A stretch of DNA of 11,953 nucleotides. Origin: Asterionellopsis glacialis. Lineage: Eukaryota > Bacillariophyta > Plagiogrammaphyceae > Rhaphoneidales > Asterionellopsidaceae. The DNA is taken from contig WKLE02002930.1 in the NCBI GenBank assembly GCA_014885115.2, positions 1 to 11,953 of the forward strand, read 5' to 3'. The notes under the pieces were generated by a model that made no database searches, was not told the DNA's origin, and saw only the letters and a list, made by a program, of their open reading frames with translations. This document shows, in pieces, positions 1 through 7,904 of the stretch. Position 1 is the first letter of the stretch, and each line of letters begins with the position of its first letter. The position numbers and the translations under genes were made by a program.

Positions 1-27
1 TTCGATGCCCTCGATATCTTTGGATAG

Positions 28-533
28 ATACTGAAGAGGATCAAGAAGCAAAAAAGAAAAAAGCAAACAAACTTCGACAGACCCTCCCTCTAAAGGTAAG
101 CTCATTCCAAAAGCAGCAAAACACATGAGAACTTAAATTTCTTTTCTGTTGACACCAATACTAATACATTTTGACAATATCCTAGGTTTGGAAGCAAGAA
201 AAAAATGCCAATCGAAAAGAAGATAGTGAAAATATTGCTTTCGATCCAGAGATACAATCGCAACTACAAAATGACGAAAACTTGCACAAGAATGAAAGTT
301 ACCAATATGATTACAGCAAAAACACCCATAACACCATTAAAGAGTGCCCAATTTGTCTGGCAGATTTTGATGATGGATGTGTCATTTGTAGTTCACTCAA
401 TCCATCATGTAATCATATTTTTCATGTTGAATGTATGGTTGAGTGGTTGTTGGAACATGATAATTGTCCCTGCTGTCGAGCGAGCTACATGGATGAAAAA
501 CGACATGATAAATGTAAAGCGACACAAACGTGA
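28..533 (+). CDS. Membrane-type RING-H2 finger protein, tandem copy 1 (5' end outside window)
   Basis: This is a probable E3 ubiquitin ligase; RING-H2 domains bind two zinc ions and recruit an E2 enzyme. Bases 1-27 are the end of an intron (..GGATAG). Exon 2 is 28-95, intron 2 is 96-185 (GTAAGC..CCTAG), and exon 3 is 186-533, ending in TGA. Exon 2 begins in phase 1 and ends LRQTLPLK, and exon 3 begins VWKQEKNANR, exactly as in the two downstream copies. The RING reads CPIC, then 17 residues, C-N-H, IF, H, VE, C, ten residues, CPCC, so all eight ligands are present. An extra CxxC (GCVIC) sits in the first loop. The exon with the start codon and the membrane anchor must lie to the left of the window. 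The family call is secure from the ligand pattern; substrates and E2 partners are unknown. Confidence 0.85.
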
Positions 534-701
534 AGTTGTTAGAAAAGCAACATGACAAACGGTCAATCACGTATAGGATTGATGAGACTTGTCCGAGTAG
601 AAAGACACTTTGAAAAACTAAATATGCTATCGATTTCAGATGGACTGTCATTGAAAGTCAGAATTTATTTGCCCACACCACACAACCCTAGTCTTATATA
701 G
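534..701 (+). other. 3' flank of RING copy 1 with possible remnant of an ancestral C-terminal tail
   Basis: After the TGA of copy 1, another frame continues the protein-like sequence KRHKREVVRKAT. From 576, the RING frame is open again as GLMRLVRVERHFEKL and runs to a TAG at 699-701. The corresponding flank of copy 2 holds VVARLAALEM and RLMRRVQIE in the same order. The two flanks are clearly related at the DNA level (shared GATTGATGAGAC followed by TGTCC). This fits an older, longer reading frame lost by small indels, but a conserved 3' UTR that merely looks coding is also possible. Confidence 0.4.
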
Positions 702-758
702 CTAACCAGCGAGGATTGCCTCATTCTATACAACGACAATTGGATTTCCTTTCTTTGC

Positions 759-765
759 TATAAAA
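759..765 (+). promoter_or_regulatory. Candidate TATA box of RING copy 2
   Basis: TATAAAA lies 47 nt upstream of the preferred ATG at 806. It is so close to the other in-frame ATG (767) that a transcript starting about 25-30 nt downstream of the box would miss 767. This supports 806 as the start. Copy 3 has a weaker TATAGGAAA at 2321-2329, 62 nt before its ATG. Confidence 0.4.
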
Positions 766-805
766 TATGAAAATTCCAAAGTGTCATAACGTTCTCAAAC
801 AAAAA

Positions 806-1580
806 ATGGGAGGCCACAAAATTGCTGGCCTCATTGTAGCTATTCTATGTTCCTTGGCATTAGCATCGTGTGTGCTTCAAATATGTTTCGAACTTGACTT
901 TCAAGCTCGTTCGAGTAGGAATTCTCCTCGTCTTGTTCGTATTCGTAAGTCGTGTTTGAAGCAATAACTGATTGTTGTCCTTCTCGTGCATTTTTTCTCT
1001 CGCCCTCTATTTGTTTTGTTTTGTCAACAACTTACGACATCCACTCTTGTCATCCTTGGATAGAAGTTGCAGAAAACCAAGAAGCAAAAAAAGAAAAAGA
1101 AAATGAACTAAGACGGACCCTCCCTCTGAAGGTAAGCACATGTAAGCCCATTCCCAAAGGGAAAACATGAGTGCAAGGTTTCTACTCTCTAGAAACCAAA
1201 ATTAACTTCTTCTAAAGTCTTGTTTTACACTCTATAACATATTGCAGGTTTGGAATGAAAAAGAAAATGCCAATCGGAATGACGGCATTACTTTCGATGT
1301 AGAGATACAATCACAACAACAAACTGCCAAAAGTTTGCACAATGGTGAAAGTGACCAACAACATAAAAGCAAAATCACCCAATACGTCAGCAAAAACATT
1401 CAAGAGTGTCCTATTTGTCTGGCAGATTTTGATGATGGGTGTTCCATATGCAATTCACTCAATCCATCATGTAATCACATTTTTCATTTTGAATGTATGG
1501 TGCAGTGGTTGTTGCAGCATGATGATTGTCCCTGCTGTCGAGCAAGATACATTATAACAAAAGAAAATGCAAACCGGTAG
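806..1580 (+). CDS. Membrane-type RING-H2 finger protein, tandem copy 2 (complete, 3 exons)
   Basis: Probable membrane-anchored E3 ubiquitin ligase of 179 residues. The exons are 806-944, 1064-1131 and 1248-1580; the introns are 945-1063 (GTAAGT..GATAG) and 1132-1247 (GTAAGC..TTGCAG). Phases (1, then 0) match copy 3. Domains in order: MGGHK; one hydrophobic helix (about residues 5-28); a basic Arg/Lys-rich stretch across exon 2 ending LRRTLPLK; a polar spacer; then RING-H2 with C123, C126, C144, H146, H149, C152, C163 and C166. An additional C134/C137 pair lies inside the first loop. Basic residues after the helix suggest that the RING faces the cytosol. The start at 806 is preferred over 767 because copy 3 also begins MG just before its helix and because a TATA box sits at 759. 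The layout recalls plant ATL-type ligases, but orthology is not claimed. Confidence 0.87.
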
Positions 1581-1705
1581 TTGCTAGATTAGCAGCGTTG
1601 GAAATGGCCAGATTGATGAGACGTGTCCAAATAGAAAATTCTGCATCGTTAGCAAATAGGTATCATTTCACTTTGGAGATTCTGAAACACAAAAAGCAGC
1701 ATTAG
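1577..1705 (+). other. 3' flank of RING copy 2 with possible C-terminal tail remnant
   Basis: In a frame different from the RING exon, 42 codons run open from 1577 (VVARLAALEMARLMRRVQIE at its start) to a TAG at 1703-1705. Its DNA matches the flank of copy 1. The frame offset from the RING exon differs between the two copies (+2 here, +1 for the first part of the copy 1 remnant), so separate small indels would be needed. The end, AAAAAGCAGCATTA (1691-1704), recurs downstream of copy 3 at 3784-3797 and marks the 3' side of the duplicated unit. Confidence 0.4.
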
Positions 1706-1747
1706 TCTTTTTAAAATTAACCCGTCATCGCACAATATATTATTTCC

Positions 1748-2020
1748 ATGACAACACTTTCGAATGTAGAACTCGAAAGGAGAGGCGCCGTTTTTTGCTG
1801 GGAGGGCGAAAGGAGGAGGATGCTTTCAAAATCAGAATTGTATAAGCGTCAGCTAACTTACAAAGCCATTGCTAAACATTTTATAAAATTTATAGAAATG
1901 CTGAGTGGCACACCGTACGGCGTACTTCTTGCTGTACAAACTAACTATACTGTGATTTGGTTCGATAGTGTTCCACAGGAACACACAGCTGGGAAATCCG
2001 TACAACAGAGTGATACGTAA
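1748..2020 (+). CDS. Weak hypothetical ORF, 90 codons
   Basis: An ATG-to-TAA reading frame between RING copies 2 and 3, beginning MTTLSNVELERRGAVF. It has charged and mildly hydrophobic stretches, but I recognise no motif or membrane segment, and no counterpart is seen after copy 1 or copy 3. It may be a chance ORF, so it is recorded mainly to describe this stretch. Confidence 0.15.
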   Translation: MTTLSNVELERRGAVFCWEGERRRMLSKSELYKRQLTYKAIAKHFIKFIEMLSGTPYGVLLAVQTNYTVIWFDSVPQEHTAGKSVQQSDT

Positions 2021-2382
2021 AATCCATTCAAGTGCTGATAGAGATCGGGTTCTCATTTTTTCTCGTATTATTAATACGTAGACTCTACTCTAGGACCAAT
2101 TCTAGCACCGAAGGCAGAGCTCTCTAGTCCCATCAATAAGAACTCGTTTAAAAGATGCCGGGGAGGGACGGGATGACTGCTGTAAGACTATGGTTACCGA
2201 TACTGAAGATCGCTACCAAGCCGGACAAGGCAAACATCGTGACATGATATCATCGGGTTTCTTTGGCGGGATACAAAATAGGCGAAACTGCAAAGAGAAT
2301 CAAAGCCACATCGGAATCGCTATAGGAAAGAAAGACTATCATATGAGAATTAAAAGAACCTAATTTGACGAAGCACAGAGCA
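2021..2382. other. Intergenic region upstream of RING copy 3
   Basis: No gene is supported. The segment 2150-2250 looks richer in G+C than its surroundings and carries short reading frames on both strands (2155-2247 plus, 30 codons; 2148-2237 minus, 29 codons, hydrophobic). Neither is recognisable. A TATA-like TATAGGAAA at 2321-2329 may serve copy 3. Confidence 0.4.
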
Positions 2383-3099
2383 ATGGGTGATAACAAATCA
2401 GACGATGAAGGAGCTGCTGTAGGTATACTGCTTTCCTTTGTGATAGTATGGAATTTGCTTATTATATGCTTTAAAATTCGTCACCATGTTCGTTCGCGAA
2501 GGAATACTCTTCGTATTCATCAAACTCGTAAGTCGCACTTGCAACAATGATTGACCTTTTCACAGGTTCTATCTCAAATTTTCTTTGCTCTACCTTTTCA
2601 ACAACGTCCGACGTTCATTCGTCGTATACTTTAATAGATGTTGACGATGATCGAGAAGCAAAAAAAGAAAAACACAAGAAACTAAGACGAACCCTCCCTC
2701 TAAAGGTAAGCCCATTCAAAAAGGGAAAGCATAAAAGATTTCTCTTTTAGGAGACACCAAACTTAGCTTCCTCTGAGATCTTCTTTTACATGACACAATA
2801 TTCTCCAGGTTTGGAAACAAGAAAACAATGATGACATTGCTTTAGATGTGGATATGCAATCACAGAGGCAGACTAACGAAAGGTTACACAATGGTGAAAG
2901 CGACCAACAGCATGGCAACAGTGTTCAAGAGTGTCCTATTTGTCTAACAGACTTTGATGATGGATGTTCTATTTGTCACTCACTCAATCCATCATGCAAT
3001 CACATTTTTCACTTTGAATGTATGTTAGAGTGGTTATTGGAACATGATGAGTGTCCCTGCTGTCGAGTGAAATACATATTGGAAACAGCTTCAGCGTAG
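2383..3099 (+). CDS. Membrane-type RING-H2 finger protein, tandem copy 3 (complete, 3 exons)
   Basis: Probable membrane-anchored E3 ubiquitin ligase of 167 residues. The exons are 2383-2527, 2638-2705 and 2809-3099; the introns are 2528-2637 (GTAAGT..AATAG) and 2706-2808 (GTAAGC..CTCCAG). Exon 2 is 68 nt, as in copies 1 and 2. The order is: acidic N-terminus MGDNKSDDE; one hydrophobic helix at about residues 11-30; a basic segment (KIRHHVRSRR); exon 2 ending LRRTLPLK; a spacer; then RING-H2 with C113, C116, C134, H136, H139, C142, C153 and C156. The extra loop pair is C124/C127. The start is the first in-frame ATG; upstream in this frame there is only a TTG. The second intron starts GTAAGCCCATTC, a sequence also present in copy 2, so the introns duplicated with the exons. 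Confidence 0.87.
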
Positions 3100-3899
3100 A
3101 CACATTTATAAGGAAAAATGGAATGGCAACAAGGTACCAGGCTAAGAAGAAGATGGTCACACAGGCGTGGTCGTATTACAATATGGAGAGAGGCTCGCTT
3201 CTGACTTATAAATCATGCAGCCATGATATGTTCAAAAAGATAAAATTAAACTATCGCATCGGATGGTTTTATGGAAAGAGCAACAACAACATGTATCGAG
3301 ATGCTTTTTAGGAAACTCCCGAACGAAAAATGTTCTTGTGTCGCTTAACTATCCCTTCAGGATATAATGAGTAGTGAGTGTTAGGGAGAGTATCTACGGC
3401 CTTAATTGTACCTCAGTCGGTCCAATTATAGCTAAACTTCTTGTTTATAGAGTTTATGGCAATTGGTTCGATCCTTTTTTCTCTAAAAAAGCTATTTTTA
3501 GTTTTGTGCCTTACAAATGCGATATCTTGACTATGGAACACAATCAGAATTTCAACTTTAATTTGTTTTTCTTTTGTATTGGATTTGAATTGTGATACAA
3601 TGTACCTAATTGAATGGTCCGATTACGATATTGATTGCGAAGAAAGTCCTTTCATTTGAATGCTTTTATTTCTAAAGCTGCGTAGAACATGGAGAAATCA
3701 ACTTTAGTCATGAAGGTTGAACATTTCACTTTCATAATTCCTCTTTGGTCATAGTTTACTGCAGTATAACGGCAGCTCAAAATAAAAAGCAGCATTATTT
3801 AAGAGGTAAAAATATTTCTAAAAATTTAAGAGACTCTCTTTCTCTCTCTAGAGAGAGAGAGAGAGAGAGAATGAGTACGATGAAGGCGTATTAGCATAT
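3100..3899. other. Convergent intergenic region between RING copy 3 and the ankyrin gene
   Basis: No gene is supported; the open frames here are short and unrecognisable. The part 3717-3800 resembles the 3' flank of copy 2 (CATTTCACTTT, then AAAAAGCAGCATTA), but it lies more than 600 nt from the copy 3 stop instead of about 90-125 nt. This suggests that extra DNA separates the gene from its old flank. The region ends in a TC/GA palindrome. Confidence 0.5.
3834..3871. repeat. TC/GA palindromic microsatellite
   Basis: A pyrimidine run CTCTCTTTCTCTCTCT is followed directly by (AG)n. The core 3841-3858 is a perfect palindrome centred on TCTAGA. It could fold into a hairpin between two convergent genes, just beyond the stop codon of the ankyrin gene. 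It may be a simple slippage product or may influence 3'-end formation of either gene. Confidence 0.75.
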
Positions 3900-6101
3900 C
3901 TATGGTAAATCATCAAGATGTTCAGCTTGTTGTTCCAGTAATTCATACATTTGATGCTGTAAATAATCAGATACATCATCGTTTACCAGTCCAATCTTTT
4001 GAGAAATATCAAGTGGTGTTTGTCCATGAAAGTTTTTGCTTTCTGCTGCTTTGGGATATGCCACCACAAGACGCTCAATCACTTGCAAAGGGTAACCCTT
4101 CGAACAAGCCACGTGGAGTGGATAATTAGATCGTTTGTCTTTTAATTTTGCACAAAGTGGATTTCGACTCAACATGAGATTCATAATTTTCATCAAGTTG
4201 TCATAGGGACTAGTACTGCTAGAAGTAGCAGCAGAAGTGGCATTCTTGATTTTGTAAAGTTCGTGTCCTCGTTGTAACAAAACTGATAAACTACTACATC
4301 CTTCAGGTCCATCTTGATCATCTAAAATATCAGGTGCTTCATTTATCAATAATTCCAATACTTCGGATGATGCACCATGATTCAATGCAATATTAATTGG
4401 ATACGAAAAATCTTTTAATTGTCTTCGTTTCAATTGTTTTGGTGATATCCATCTTCTTCGTATTGCACCAGGATCAACCTTAATTGCGGATGCCACAACA
4501 GGTGCAGTTTGTGCATATAGTCGACATGATTGGTGTAACAAAGATTCCACAAGGCGGCCACCAACAGCAGCGGTACCATCATTATTGTTGTTGATGCTAT
4601 CTACAACAGATCCTCCAGCCACGAGATTACTATTATTGTTGTTGTTGTTGTTGTTATGATTGGTTTGTCGTGTAGCGTCACTGTCGTTTAATACATTGGC
4701 AGGGGTAATACTCCACCAATTGCGTTTTTTATTAGTTGTCTTGCCAGAAGATACAGCAGTGGCATTTGTTGGGGAATTATTATTACTATTATTGCCAAAT
4801 AGAAATTCTGAAAAACTTATTCGTCGTGATGATCGCCGTTGACGTTTTCCTCCACTGGTGTTGTTGTTACTATTAGTATCTCCTTCGGTAGTGGAGGTAT
4901 TTGTAGTGGCAGCAGCAGCAGCAGCAGCTGGGTTTTGAAGTCCTAAGAAAATTTCTGAAAAACGACGTTTGACGGTTGCGGAGGAGGAGGATGTTGAAGA
5001 TTCAACTGGATCTGGTGCCTGTCGTTGTTGTTGTTGTTGTTCGGATGGTGGTGATGGATCTAAAAGTGCACCAAACAATGAAATGGAACCACGTTGTTGA
5101 CGATTTGCAGTTCCCTGGGTGTCTTCAATTGTCCCAATCGTTTGTTGACTTGCTTGACTTGTTCGTCGTACAACTTCTGTAATACTTCGTCTAGTTTCAC
5201 GAAAACTTCGTCTGGTCCGATCTACGTAATTTTGTAAAAAGGACGGCACTTGTATGCCAGAGGTAATGAATTCAGCAAAGGATGATCTATGACTCATCCG
5301 TTGTCTCTTGTTTCTATTGTTGGAGGTGTTAGATTTAGTGCCATTGTCCTGATCCTTCTTGTTATTCTTGTGTGTGTCATGTTGAGCTTGTTGTGCTTCT
5401 TGACCATTGTTCGGTCCTGGCATACGTGCGGCTGCCGCATAAATGGCATTCAAGTCATCTTCATTCAGGGAATCATCATCTGAATCATCACCATCATTAT
5501 CATTATTATTATTATGTGGTGTTGAATGTTTGATGGTATTATTATTATGACTATTATTTGCATCAGTCAAGAGTGACGATGCAGCTTGAAGAACATTATG
5601 AGCAGTATGGTTCGTTGCAGCAGAAGTTGCAGATAGAGCCATCCCACGAAGAGACTGACGACGTCCTTGAAGAAATTTCGATTGTAATTGCTGCTGTGAT
5701 GAAACCATTTTATTAAACTCGTCTATATCTTGTTGGTCAGCAGTAGCAGCGGCAGTAGCAGTAGCAGCAGCAGCTTTGGAGGCAGCAGTGGTTGGAGGTG
5801 CCGATGAATCACCAATTGTGGCTGGAGAAGGCTCATCCCCAAATGTGGATTGAAATAAATCCAATCCACTTAATCGACGTCCTCTTGTACCATTTCTTCT
5901 CGCGTTTGCTAAAGAGATGGATGATGCGTTGTTGCTGTTCTCGTCAGCAGCAGCAGCAGCAATGCCGATGGAAGAGGAGCTGTGATCGTTGTTAGGACTG
6001 TTCGCGTTATCATGTTCATCATTGTTTGTACCCATATTATTGTCCTTCTTGGTGATCGTTCTTGGTGCTAATATATCAGACGAGATAGACAATGAGAGCA
6101 T
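3900..6101 (-). CDS. Large low-complexity protein with C-terminal ankyrin repeats
   Basis: A single open frame of 733 codons ending in TAG (3900-3902). The frame stays open further upstream only to a TTG, so the first ATG (6101) is taken as the start; a second good candidate is 6035 (MGTNNDEHDN). Numbering from 6101: residues 1-560 are low complexity with poly-Asn, poly-Ala, poly-Gln and Ser/Thr tracts and basic clusters such as KRQRRSSRR that could be nuclear signals. Residues 564-730 contain ankyrin-like helices (SYPINIALNHGASSEVLELL; YPLHVACSKGYPLQVIERL; FHGQTPLDIS). Ankyrin repeats bind partner proteins, and no catalytic domain is seen. A short motif of the form RRxSFxEFLxG recurs in the disordered half. 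The role is unknown; a regulatory scaffold is an inference only. The last repeat reads like the ankyrin proteins common in diatoms. Confidence 0.85.
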   Translation of the reverse strand: MLSLSISSDILAPRTITKKDNNMGTNNDEHDNANSPNNDHSSSSIGIAAAAADENSNNASSISLANARRNGTRGRRLSGLDLFQSTFGDEPSPATIGDSSAPPTTAASKAAAATATAAATADQQDIDEFNKMVSSQQQLQSKFLQGRRQSLRGMALSATSAATNHTAHNVLQAASSLLTDANNSHNNNTIKHSTPHNNNNDNDGDDSDDDSLNEDDLNAIYAAAARMPGPNNGQEAQQAQHDTHKNNKKDQDNGTKSNTSNNRNKRQRMSHRSSFAEFITSGIQVPSFLQNYVDRTRRSFRETRRSITEVVRRTSQASQQTIGTIEDTQGTANRQQRGSISLFGALLDPSPPSEQQQQQRQAPDPVESSTSSSSATVKRRFSEIFLGLQNPAAAAAAATTNTSTTEGDTNSNNNTSGGKRQRRSSRRISFSEFLFGNNSNNNSPTNATAVSSGKTTNKKRNWWSITPANVLNDSDATRQTNHNNNNNNNNSNLVAGGSVVDSINNNNDGTAAVGGRLVESLLHQSCRLYAQTAPVVASAIKVDPGAIRRRWISPKQLKRRQLKDFSYPINIALNHGASSEVLELLINEAPDILDDQDGPEGCSSLSVLLQRGHELYKIKNATSAATSSSTSPYDNLMKIMNLMLSRNPLCAKLKDKRSNYPLHVACSKGYPLQVIERLVVAYPKAAESKNFHGQTPLDISQKIGLVNDDVSDYLQHQMYELLEQQAEHLDDLP

Positions 6102-6493
6102 AATACTATATTCAATGAATAATAATAAATGGTAATGGTGATAATAATATGGTGATGATGTGCGTGGTGATGAGAAAGGATGAGAATAGTTTGTCACCAA
6201 TCAAATAATCAATCAATCAATCAATCAATCAAAATGTGTTCCTCCCTGTCACTCTTTTTTTTCTTTTTCAGAAGACTATCTCTTTGCACAAAGTGTAGGA
6301 CAGGAGTCCGTCAAAATGTAACAATGAAATATGTTGTCCCACGGACAGAAATATATGCCGAAACGAGATAACTTTATGATTCGGCTTTGGAGTTGATGTG
6401 TGGATTTCGGAAAGGTCTGCGGCTCCGAAGAAGTGAGATATGCGAGAGAGAAGAAACCGAACCGTTAAATAAATCAAAGGCAATGTAGATGTG
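6102..6493. promoter_or_regulatory. Divergent intergenic region between the ankyrin gene and a small plus-strand ORF
   Basis: No gene is supported here. It must carry the 5' UTR and promoter of the ankyrin gene. The near side is rich in ATA/ATG triplets, followed by an (AATC)6 run and a pyrimidine stretch around 6253-6270. A shared promoter with the plus-strand ORF at 6494 is possible but not shown. Confidence 0.4.
6207..6230. repeat. (AATC)6 microsatellite
   Basis: Six perfect AATC units about 106 nt upstream of the ankyrin start, probably in its promoter or 5' UTR. In the minus direction this reads (GATT)n and places stop codons upstream of the long frame. Confidence 0.9.
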
Positions 6494-6802
6494 ATGTTCC
6501 TCCTTGATTGGTATCACTCGCGGGGTAATGTCTTTAGTTGTGGAGGAAATGATTACTGTAAAAAGTGCTGGAGTCAGTACTGTATGTCTTCTGTGTTCTT
6601 TCTCTTTACCTTATGGGGGATGGTAGTTCCTACTGTGGAGTCTTCAGTCACGTACAGTGACAAGAAATTAATAGGAGAGACGATCTCGAAGAACAAGAAA
6701 GATGATAAAAAAGTCTTGATGTTCTCTCGGCGATCGATAATAATACCGCTAATTTACGATTATCGTTCGGCTGTTTTCGGCAATACGGAAAAAATACAGT
6801 AG
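6494..6802 (+). CDS. Hypothetical small protein with a possible signal peptide
   Basis: An ATG-to-TAG frame of 102 codons. An internal Met (6584) is followed by SSVFFLFTLWGMVVPTVESS, which has the form of a signal peptide: short N-terminus, hydrophobic core, small residues near a possible cut. A Lys-rich stretch (SKNKKDDKKV) and SIIIPLIYDY follow. If the first ATG is used, the Cys-rich N-terminus (CGGNDYCKKCWSQYC) comes before the hydrophobic segment. I do not recognise a family. It may be one exon of a larger gene, a small secreted protein starting at 6584, or a chance ORF. Confidence 0.3.
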   Translation: MFLLDWYHSRGNVFSCGGNDYCKKCWSQYCMSSVFFLFTLWGMVVPTVESSVTYSDKKLIGETISKNKKDDKKVLMFSRRSIIIPLIYDYRSAVFGNTEKIQ

Positions 6803-7490
6803 AGCCTCTTTCCAGGTATTAATATATACTATCCTTGCATTTACCAGGAAGCTCCGCACATCGATTCAGCAACTTATCGTTTTAATACTATCCATACCTG
6901 GTATGAGACTGCAGTCCTAGTCCTACGGTACAGACTATACCCTACCTAGTCCTAATATGTTTTACTGTAGGATCGGCCGTGCGAGCTTTTTACGACGATA
7001 AGGTATCTACGCGCAATATGGTACGAAAAAAGAATGCGGGGTACTCATCTGCAAGTGCTTTATATACATACCATCCATATACAAATATTGATGTAGTACA
7101 CTGTATAAACAAACAGCCTTTTTCCGTTTCATTCGGAGAAAGTCGAGTGACACAACAGAGAATCACACAAAGAAAACTCAAGAAAGATTGTACTTATTGT
7201 TTCATTGTTTTTATGTTTTCGTCAGGGAAAAACTTAATAGTGATCTAACGTACTTAGCCGCTGTCAGCAGCTTCTGAGAGAATGTTGCTTCTTTGCCAGT
7301 ATCGTTCCTATTCCGGTCAGTATCCTTCTCAAACTTATATAGTAAAGAATTCAACCAGATTGTCGACGATCTTCGTATCTCTGTAGCACTACGATTACAG
7401 TCAAAGAACAATACAACTTTCTTAATGAGCATTAAGTACAACGGAAGCACATTAAGCGAACCATAAGCTTCATTATTTACATAACAAGAA
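6803..7490. other. Intergenic region without a supported gene
   Basis: Short open frames exist on both strands (for example 6979-7248 plus, 7211-7450 minus), but they start at GTG and show no recognisable motif. The region holds two copies of CCTAGTCCTA (6916-6925 and 6945-6954) and a 13-nt palindrome, CATACCTGGTATG (6893-6905). Confidence 0.5.
6893..6954. repeat. Palindrome plus two CCTAGTCCTA repeats
   Basis: CATACC-T-GGTATG at 6893-6905 is a perfect inverted repeat. It is followed by direct repeats CCTAGTCCTA at 6916-6925 and 6945-6954, 29 nt apart. Between the repeats lies GGTACAGACTATACC, itself nearly palindromic. No known element is recognised. Confidence 0.6.
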
Positions 7491-7494
7491 AATC

Positions 7495-7815
7495 TAAAGA
7501 ATAAGATGGCATCTTAGTTGAGTACCGGATGCAGGATATTCAAGCAAGTATTTGCATCAGAATCAGAAGATTAGCGAACCTACCAACTCAAGGAAGCGAA
7601 CTCATAGTACTGATACAAAAGAACAAATTCAACACAAAGAACATCTTTATCCTACTGAATATTTCTACGGAGGACATTGTTCCTGTTATCACTCCCGTAC
7701 CTTGTACAGTACCTGGTACTACATTCGTGAATCATGGGTTGTCCTCTTGTCGACACCCTGTTTCCAACGCCTTGTTTCCGCAATGTCACTACGATCACAT
7801 CGACTCCAAAAAACA
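7495..7815. repeat. Diverged direct repeat, unit A
   Basis: Unit A shares an ordered series of words with unit B about 0.4 kb downstream: AA(T/C)AAGATGGC followed by GAGTACCGGAT, then AAGATTAG followed by GCGAACC, then AACATCTTTAT, then a cluster rich in GTAC (TACAGTACCTGG against TACAGTACAGGG), then AAAAACAG. An ORF of 110 codons (7529-7861) lies across it, but its frame is broken in unit B, so it is not taken as a gene. Confidence 0.5.
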
Positions 7816-7904
7816 GGTTCCCCCTAAGACCCGAATAGTATGGTTGTTGATGTTCAACTAAATGTTCAATAGTTCATCTGGTGTGTATATACAATAGTAC
7901 AATG

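Noticed and set aside
205..555. Plus-strand 116-codon frame overlapping RING copy 1
   Set aside because: It is out of frame with the RING exon. Its only protein-like part is the short tail remnant after 515, described separately.
397..651. Minus-strand frame opposite RING copy 1
   Set aside because: It is antisense to a well-supported exon and has no motif of its own.
767..805. Earlier ATG for RING copy 2 at 767
   Set aside because: It lies directly after the TATAAAA box, so it is probably upstream of the transcript start; copy 3 starts MG at the equivalent of 806. It is not fully excluded.
2148..2247. Short frames on both strands in the G+C-richer patch before RING copy 3
   Set aside because: They are 29 and 30 codons long, no family is recognised, and no neighbouring exons continue them.
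3462..3476. GGTTCGATCC resembling a tRNA T-loop
   Set aside because: The flanking bases do not form a T stem, and no acceptor, D or anticodon arm could be fitted.
6102..6200. N-terminal extension of the ankyrin protein to a TTG at 6200
   Set aside because: TTG is not a usual start in nuclear genes of eukaryotes. The first ATG of the frame is at 6101.
6268..6483. Minus-strand 71-codon hydrophobic-start frame
   Set aside because: It lies in a divergent promoter region and shows no recognisable domain.
7529..7861. 110-codon ATG frame in repeat unit A
   Set aside because: The related unit B does not keep the frame, so selection on a protein is unlikely.
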